Below, piece after piece: positions 7,659 through 9,719 of a DNA stretch of 9,719 nucleotides. The position numbers were made by a program, and so were the translations under genes. The stretch lies in assembly GCA_043802345.1 (NCBI GenBank), contig JAZDLC010000089.1, forward strand, positions 1 to 9,719. Direction: 5' to 3'. Each line of letters begins with the position of its first letter. Within the stretch, counting starts at the first letter, position 1. The notes under the pieces are model-generated. The model did not search any database. It was given only the letters and a program-made list of their open reading frames with translations, and was not told where the DNA came from. Origin of the DNA: JAZDLC01 sp043802345 (GTDB taxonomy: Bacteria; Planctomycetota; B15-G4; JADJEK01).

Positions 7659-8177
7659 ATGGCATCCGCACGCCGCAGACGCAGCCCGCTTCCATTCCTG
7701 TGTTGCCTGGGATTGCTCCTGGTTCTTGCCGGAGTGGTCGATGGCCCGCTGCTGACCTTCTATCGCATCTCCGGAAGCTCCATGATGCCCACCTTCTCCG
7801 ATGGAGATCGCGTGGTGGTGTTGAGCCTGGGAGCTCTCGACGTGGGAGACGCGGTGATTGCCCGGCACGAAGGGGAGGCCCTGATCAAGCGCGTGGTGGC
7901 TCTCCCCGGCGACTCGGTCGAGCTGCTGGGCGGAGTTCTCTTCCGGAACGGAATGATGGAGGAGTGCTTCGTTCCACCGCAGTTCCTCGACAACTCCTAC
8001 CTTCCGGTCCGCTACCTGCAGAAGGGTGAGTACTTCCTGCTCGGCGACAACCGCACCGTCTCGGTCGACAGCAGGATCTTCGGCCCGGTGACCGGCCAGG
8101 AGATCATCGGCAAGGTGGTGTACCGGTGGGATGGCGCGCGCTCCGACGCGCGCCCGGTGACGGCGGCAGAGAAGTAG
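7659..8177 (+). CDS. lepB: Type I signal peptidase (S26 family)
   Basis: This 172-residue protein is predicted to be a membrane-anchored protease that removes signal peptides from exported proteins on the outer face of the cytoplasmic membrane. A basic start (RRRR, residues 5-8) precedes one hydrophobic helix at about 13-27. The conserved boxes follow in order: SGSSMMPTFSDGD with nucleophile Ser41, IKRVVALPGD with general-base Lys77, and GDNRTVSVDSRIFGPV at 129-144. All catalytic residues are present. It is short compared with E. coli LepB and has one anchor helix, as in many non-enteric bacteria. It lies 58 bp after the last glycosyltransferase on the same strand, so it may be co-transcribed. 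It could be the housekeeping enzyme or a copy dedicated to proteins exported with the glycan. No good ribosome-binding site is seen; a hairpin abuts the start codon. Confidence 0.93.
   Translation: MASARRRRSPLPFLCCLGLLLVLAGVVDGPLLTFYRISGSSMMPTFSDGDRVVVLSLGALDVGDAVIARHEGEALIKRVVALPGDSVELLGGVLFRNGMMEECFVPPQFLDNSYLPVRYLQKGEYFLLGDNRTVSVDSRIFGPVTGQEIIGKVVYRWDGARSDARPVTAAEK
8133..8154 (+). other. GC-rich hairpin in the 3' end of the signal peptidase gene
   Basis: GGCGCGCG (8133-8140) and CGCGCGCC (8147-8154) form a perfect 8-bp all-GC stem with the 6-base loop CTCCGA, about 20 bases before the stop codon. No run of T follows, so it does not meet the pattern of an intrinsic terminator. It lies in codons for the variable C-terminal tail (GARSDARP), where base composition is little constrained. 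Confidence 0.35.
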
Positions 8178-8211
8178 TCAGCGCGCGGGCTTCGCGTGTC
8201 CTGATTGATCA

Positions 8212-8241
8212 TCATGAAGGGCATGAAGAGCATGAAGGGGG
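8212..8241 (+). repeat. Short tandem repeat with 9-bp CATGAAGRG units
   Basis: Three consecutive 9-bp units, CATGAAGGG, CATGAAGAG and CATGAAGGG, occupy 8213-8239 with a few flanking bases. It lies in the non-coding gap between the convergent signal peptidase and Rpn genes. The unit has the same length and purine-rich style as the CACAGAGRG units near 1527, but a different sequence. No complementary right arm was found downstream, so it may be a half-element. Confidence 0.65.
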
Positions 8242-8244
8242 CCG

Positions 8245-8258
8245 CTGGCCGCGGCCAG
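8245..8258. other. 14-bp perfect palindrome between convergent genes
   Basis: CTGGCCGCGGCCAG reads the same on both strands. It lies in the 119-bp gap between the two convergent genes, four bases after the 9-bp-period repeat. It could form a small hairpin on transcripts from either side, but without T-tracts a terminator role is unproven. It may be chance in GC-rich DNA. Confidence 0.35.
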
Positions 8259-8296
8259 AAGAGGTGCGAGCGAACCGGGTCTACTACAGCACAACC

Positions 8297-8512
8297 CTAG
8301 ACCTCGAAGACCTCGTCGACTGACTGCGCGGTGATCGCGCGATCGTGGTAGCGCTGGAGGGTTTTCAGATCGGCGGCCTCCACCTGAGACCGGATACTCT
8401 CCGAAGTCTCGCCGAAGCGGGTGCGCAAGACGTTTGCGAGGGCTGCCTTCATTCCCTCACGCATTCCTTCCTGCATTCCTTCCTGCATTCCTTCCTGCAT
8501 TCCCCTCCTCAT
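8297..8512 (-). pseudogene. Displaced C-terminal part of the Rpn-family gene
   Basis: This minus-strand open stretch continues the Rpn gene in a frame one base away from the nuclease domain. It reads tetrapeptide repeats GMQE-GMQE-GMQE-GMRE-GMKA followed by an alpha-helical tail, ALANVLRTRFGE, ending ITAQSVDEVFEV with stop TAG at 8297-8299. Such a Gly-rich charged repeat followed by a helical tail is common at the C-terminus of Rpn-family proteins, so this is clearly the original end of that gene and not a separate one. It has no ribosome-binding site of its own. Joining it to the upstream frame requires loss of one G in the G5 run (8513-8517) or the G4 run (8502-8505), or a +1 ribosomal shift; the joined protein would be about 345 residues. 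Confidence 0.75.
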
Positions 8513-9335
8513 CCCCCTCCTCCAGCCCTCTCTCCTTGCCCTGCTGGATCAGTTTCTCACCCGTGTTCATGATCAACTCCTCGGAATCGGGTCCGATCGC
8601 ATCGCTCAGCACGTCCTGCAGCTCGTCGACGTCGACCTCCTCGCGGGCCGCCAGGAGGAGGTATTGTACCAGGAGTTCCAGCATCTGGCGTCCACCGGCG
8701 TCAGCGTGGATTCGGCAGACAACCGGCTTCCAGGAGCGGAAGCGGCGCAAGAGGCCGGTTCCGCGGATCGATTTCATGAGCAGCGCGGTCAGGGTGGTGA
8801 GTGCGGTGCCGTGAAACAGGATGGAAAGGAGATGGACCTCCGTGATCTGGCTGAGGTCGATCAGTGTGAGCGCGAGCGTTGGCTGGCACGGACCGAGCAG
8901 CTCGCGGGTGTCCCCCTCAGCATCGCAGAGATCGATCAACTGGAGCGGCTGACTCCATCGATCTTCGCCATGATAGAAGACGATGGGCAAGATCATCGGC
9001 AGGCGGCAGTCATCCCCGTGGCCCTTGCGATACCAGGCCCAGATCCTTGTGACGTAGATGAGGAGCTGGAGCACCAGCCAGCGATCCTGGCCGCTCTTGT
9101 GCTCGAACAGGAGATAGACCAGGGCCGGTGCCCCGCGTGCTCTGACCGAGAAGAGGAGATCAGTGTGCCGTTCCCTCAACTGGTCATCGACGAAGCTGCC
9201 CTGCACGATCTCCAAGCTGTCCAGATCGATCGCCTGGAGCTGACTCTCCGGAAGGAAGGCCCGGAACAGGCTCCTGGCCTCCTCGGGTCTCGAGAAGACG
9301 GCCTTGGCCAGATGATCGTGCGGGTTGCTCGTCAT
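8457..9335 (-). CDS. Rpn-family recombination-promoting nuclease / putative transposase, frameshifted near its end
   Basis: The protein as read is 292 residues and belongs to the Rpn/PD-(D/E)XK family (PF04754, once called putative transposase). Characterised E. coli Rpn members are DNA endonucleases that raise RecA-independent recombination. The N-terminal MTSNPHDHLAKAVF is the family signature. The catalytic core is visible as RHTDLLF (D59) and FEHKS (E78, K80), followed by the conserved LPMILPIVFYHG region. After residue about 270 the frame runs into NAGR repeats and stops at 8457, while the expected tail continues in the next frame to 8297. The whole gene therefore spans 8297-9335. The nuclease core is intact, so activity may survive. 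ATG at 9335 fits the family start; TTG at 9341 is an alternative, and GGAGGA lies just upstream of both. It is convergent with the glycan genes and probably not functionally linked to them. Confidence 0.85.
   Translation of the reverse strand: MTSNPHDHLAKAVFSRPEEARSLFRAFLPESQLQAIDLDSLEIVQGSFVDDQLRERHTDLLFSVRARGAPALVYLLFEHKSGQDRWLVLQLLIYVTRIWAWYRKGHGDDCRLPMILPIVFYHGEDRWSQPLQLIDLCDAEGDTRELLGPCQPTLALTLIDLSQITEVHLLSILFHGTALTTLTALLMKSIRGTGLLRRFRSWKPVVCRIHADAGGRQMLELLVQYLLLAAREEVDVDELQDVLSDAIGPDSEELIMNTGEKLIQQGKERGLEEGDEEGNAGRNAGRNAGRNA
8461..8508 (-). repeat. 12-bp tandem repeat encoding the Rpn tetrapeptide repeat
   Basis: On the plus strand the 12-mer GCATTCCTTCCT occurs three times in a row (8461-8496), followed by a partial fourth copy starting GCATTCCC at 8497; a degenerate copy precedes it. 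On the minus strand it encodes Gly-Met-Gln-Glu in the original frame and Asn-Ala-Gly-Arg in the shifted frame. Copy-number change would keep frame, because the unit is a multiple of three. The adjoining G runs would not. Confidence 0.8.
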
Positions 9336-9422
9336 TGCCAACCGGTCCTCCAGAGGAGGGAGGACGGGGCGGAGGCCGCACGGTTACGCGCTCATTCTCT
9401 CTCTGTTGGTGAACCCGGAATT

Positions 9423-9540
9423 CCTCTCGCCAAGACGCCAAGATCGCCAAGGAAAGACTGAATCAGGCAGCCAGCCCCCGCCACTTCCCTGCCTCTGTCA
9501 TTCCCATCCCTTCTCTGCGGTCTCTGCGCCTCTGCGAGAG
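9423..9540. repeat. Imperfect inverted repeat with 8/9-bp CGCCAAGA-type units
   Basis: The left arm (9423-9456) contains three units, CGCCAAGA, CGCCAAGAT and CGCCAAGG, after CTCT. The right arm (9511-9540) reads CTCTGCGGT, CTCTGCGC, CTCTGCGA and ends in GAG. The outer CTCTCGC of the left arm pairs with GCGAGAG at the end of the right arm, and the CGC/GCG cores recur in step further in. About 54 bp lie between the arms. It has the same design as the inverted repeat at 1527-1627 with a different unit. There is no T-tract and no coding sense. Confidence 0.7.
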
Positions 9541-9559
9541 TCATCTCTTCTGTCCAATG

Positions 9560-9605
9560 GGTGCCGCTGCACTTGCACAGAAACTGGCAGAAGTGGTGCG
9601 GCACC
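9560..9605. repeat. Inverted repeat with 13-bp arms
   Basis: GGTGCCGCTGCAC (9560-9572) is complementary to GTGGTGCGGCACC (9593-9605) at 11 of 13 positions, with a 20-base spacer. It directly follows the long inverted repeat. It could be a hairpin or a remnant element end. Confidence 0.4.
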
Positions 9606-9625
9606 GAACGTCGCAAGAGGTGACC

Positions 9626-9669
9626 GCGGACATTCCTCCGGGCCGGCTTCGCCCGGCCGGAGGGTCCGC
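9626..9669. repeat. Strong GC-rich hairpin near the right edge
   Basis: An outer stem GCGGAC (9626-9631) with GTCCGC (9664-9669) encloses a 7-bp stem CCTCCGG (9635-9641) with CCGGAGG (9657-9663). A further CCGG/CCGG pairing lies inside after a one-base bulge, and the loop contains CTTCG. The unpaired ATT at 9632-9634 makes a one-sided internal loop. No T-tract follows in either direction. Possible roles are a REP-like element, a structured RNA or an element end; none can be assigned from this window. Confidence 0.55.
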
Positions 9670-9719
9670 TCATCCCGCCCGTTCGCCCCACATCCAGTTT
9701 CCGGAAGAGCGGTGAAGGG

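Larger units (their letters stand above)
9336..9719. other. Non-coding region at the right end
   Basis: No convincing gene is visible in these 384 bp. It should hold the promoter of the minus-strand Rpn gene, though I cannot point to clear -10/-35 boxes. The rest holds a long imperfect inverted repeat (9423-9540) and two hairpin-forming sequences (9560-9605 and 9626-9669). The density of inverted repeats resembles repeat clusters or mobile-element ends, but no transposase or target duplication is visible. Confidence 0.5.

Noticed and set aside
8133..8258. Intrinsic terminators for the glycan operon
   Set aside because: The hairpin at 8133-8154 and the palindrome at 8245-8258 lack a following T-tract on either strand, so I list them only as structures.
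8461..8508. Possible CRISPR array
   Set aside because: The 12-bp units are directly adjacent with no spacers and lie inside a protein-coding repeat; the 9-bp-period repeats elsewhere also lack spacers.
8297..9335. Complete insertion sequence around the Rpn gene
   Set aside because: Although the family was once called putative transposase, no matching terminal inverted repeats or target-site duplication flank the gene; the inverted repeats on its right side pair with each other and not with its left side.
8421..9461. Long plus-strand open frame of 346 codons opposite the Rpn gene
   Set aside because: It is antisense to a gene with clear family motifs, its protein shows no recognisable domain, and long antisense frames are common in GC-rich DNA.
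9392..9691. Minus-strand open frame of 99 codons at the right end
   Set aside because: It runs through the long inverted repeat and both hairpins and shows no known domain; it is explained by the repeats.

Overview
The window is GC-rich bacterial DNA (roughly 60-65% G+C by eye), with tightly packed genes on one strand and several non-ATG starts. The glycosyltransferase subfamilies, an Rpn-family nuclease gene with a repetitive tail, and three kinds of short purine-rich intergenic repeat suggest an environmental, probably uncultured bacterium. Acidobacteriota or a similar phylum is a guess from general resemblance; no marker gene here settles it.

Layout. (1) Positions 1-132, minus strand: the first 44 codons of a membrane protein that runs off the left edge. 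(2) Positions 133-240: a divergent intergenic region. (3) Positions 241-8177, plus strand: a run of five glycosyltransferase genes ending in a type I signal peptidase gene. The order is GT4, a 213-bp gap holding an inverted repeat, GT4, a GT2-GT4 fusion with an extra C-terminal domain, a rhamnosyltransferase-like GT2, a DPM-like GT2 that overlaps the previous gene by 4 bp, and the signal peptidase. (4) Positions 8178-8296: a short convergent gap with a 9-bp-period repeat and a 14-bp perfect palindrome. (5) Positions 8297-9335, minus strand: an Rpn-family (PD-(D/E)XK) nuclease/putative transposase gene whose C-terminal part is displaced by a +1 frameshift at a G-rich repeat. (6) Positions 9336-9719: no convincing gene, but a second long imperfect inverted repeat and two further hairpins.

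How the genes fit together. The plus-strand genes look like part of a surface-glycan (exopolysaccharide, O-antigen or glycoprotein) assembly locus. The GT2 and GT4 enzymes would add sugars in sequence to a carrier-linked glycan at the cytoplasmic face of the membrane. No polymerase, flippase or priming transferase is visible, so the locus probably continues outside the window, perhaps into the partial membrane protein on the left. All three GT4 domains carry the same four-cysteine signature at the same distance from a conserved Gly-x-Glu motif, so they are probably paralogues. The most distinctive items are this shared Cys4 motif, the three-domain fusion protein, the frameshifted Rpn gene, and the set of 8/9-bp-period intergenic repeats.
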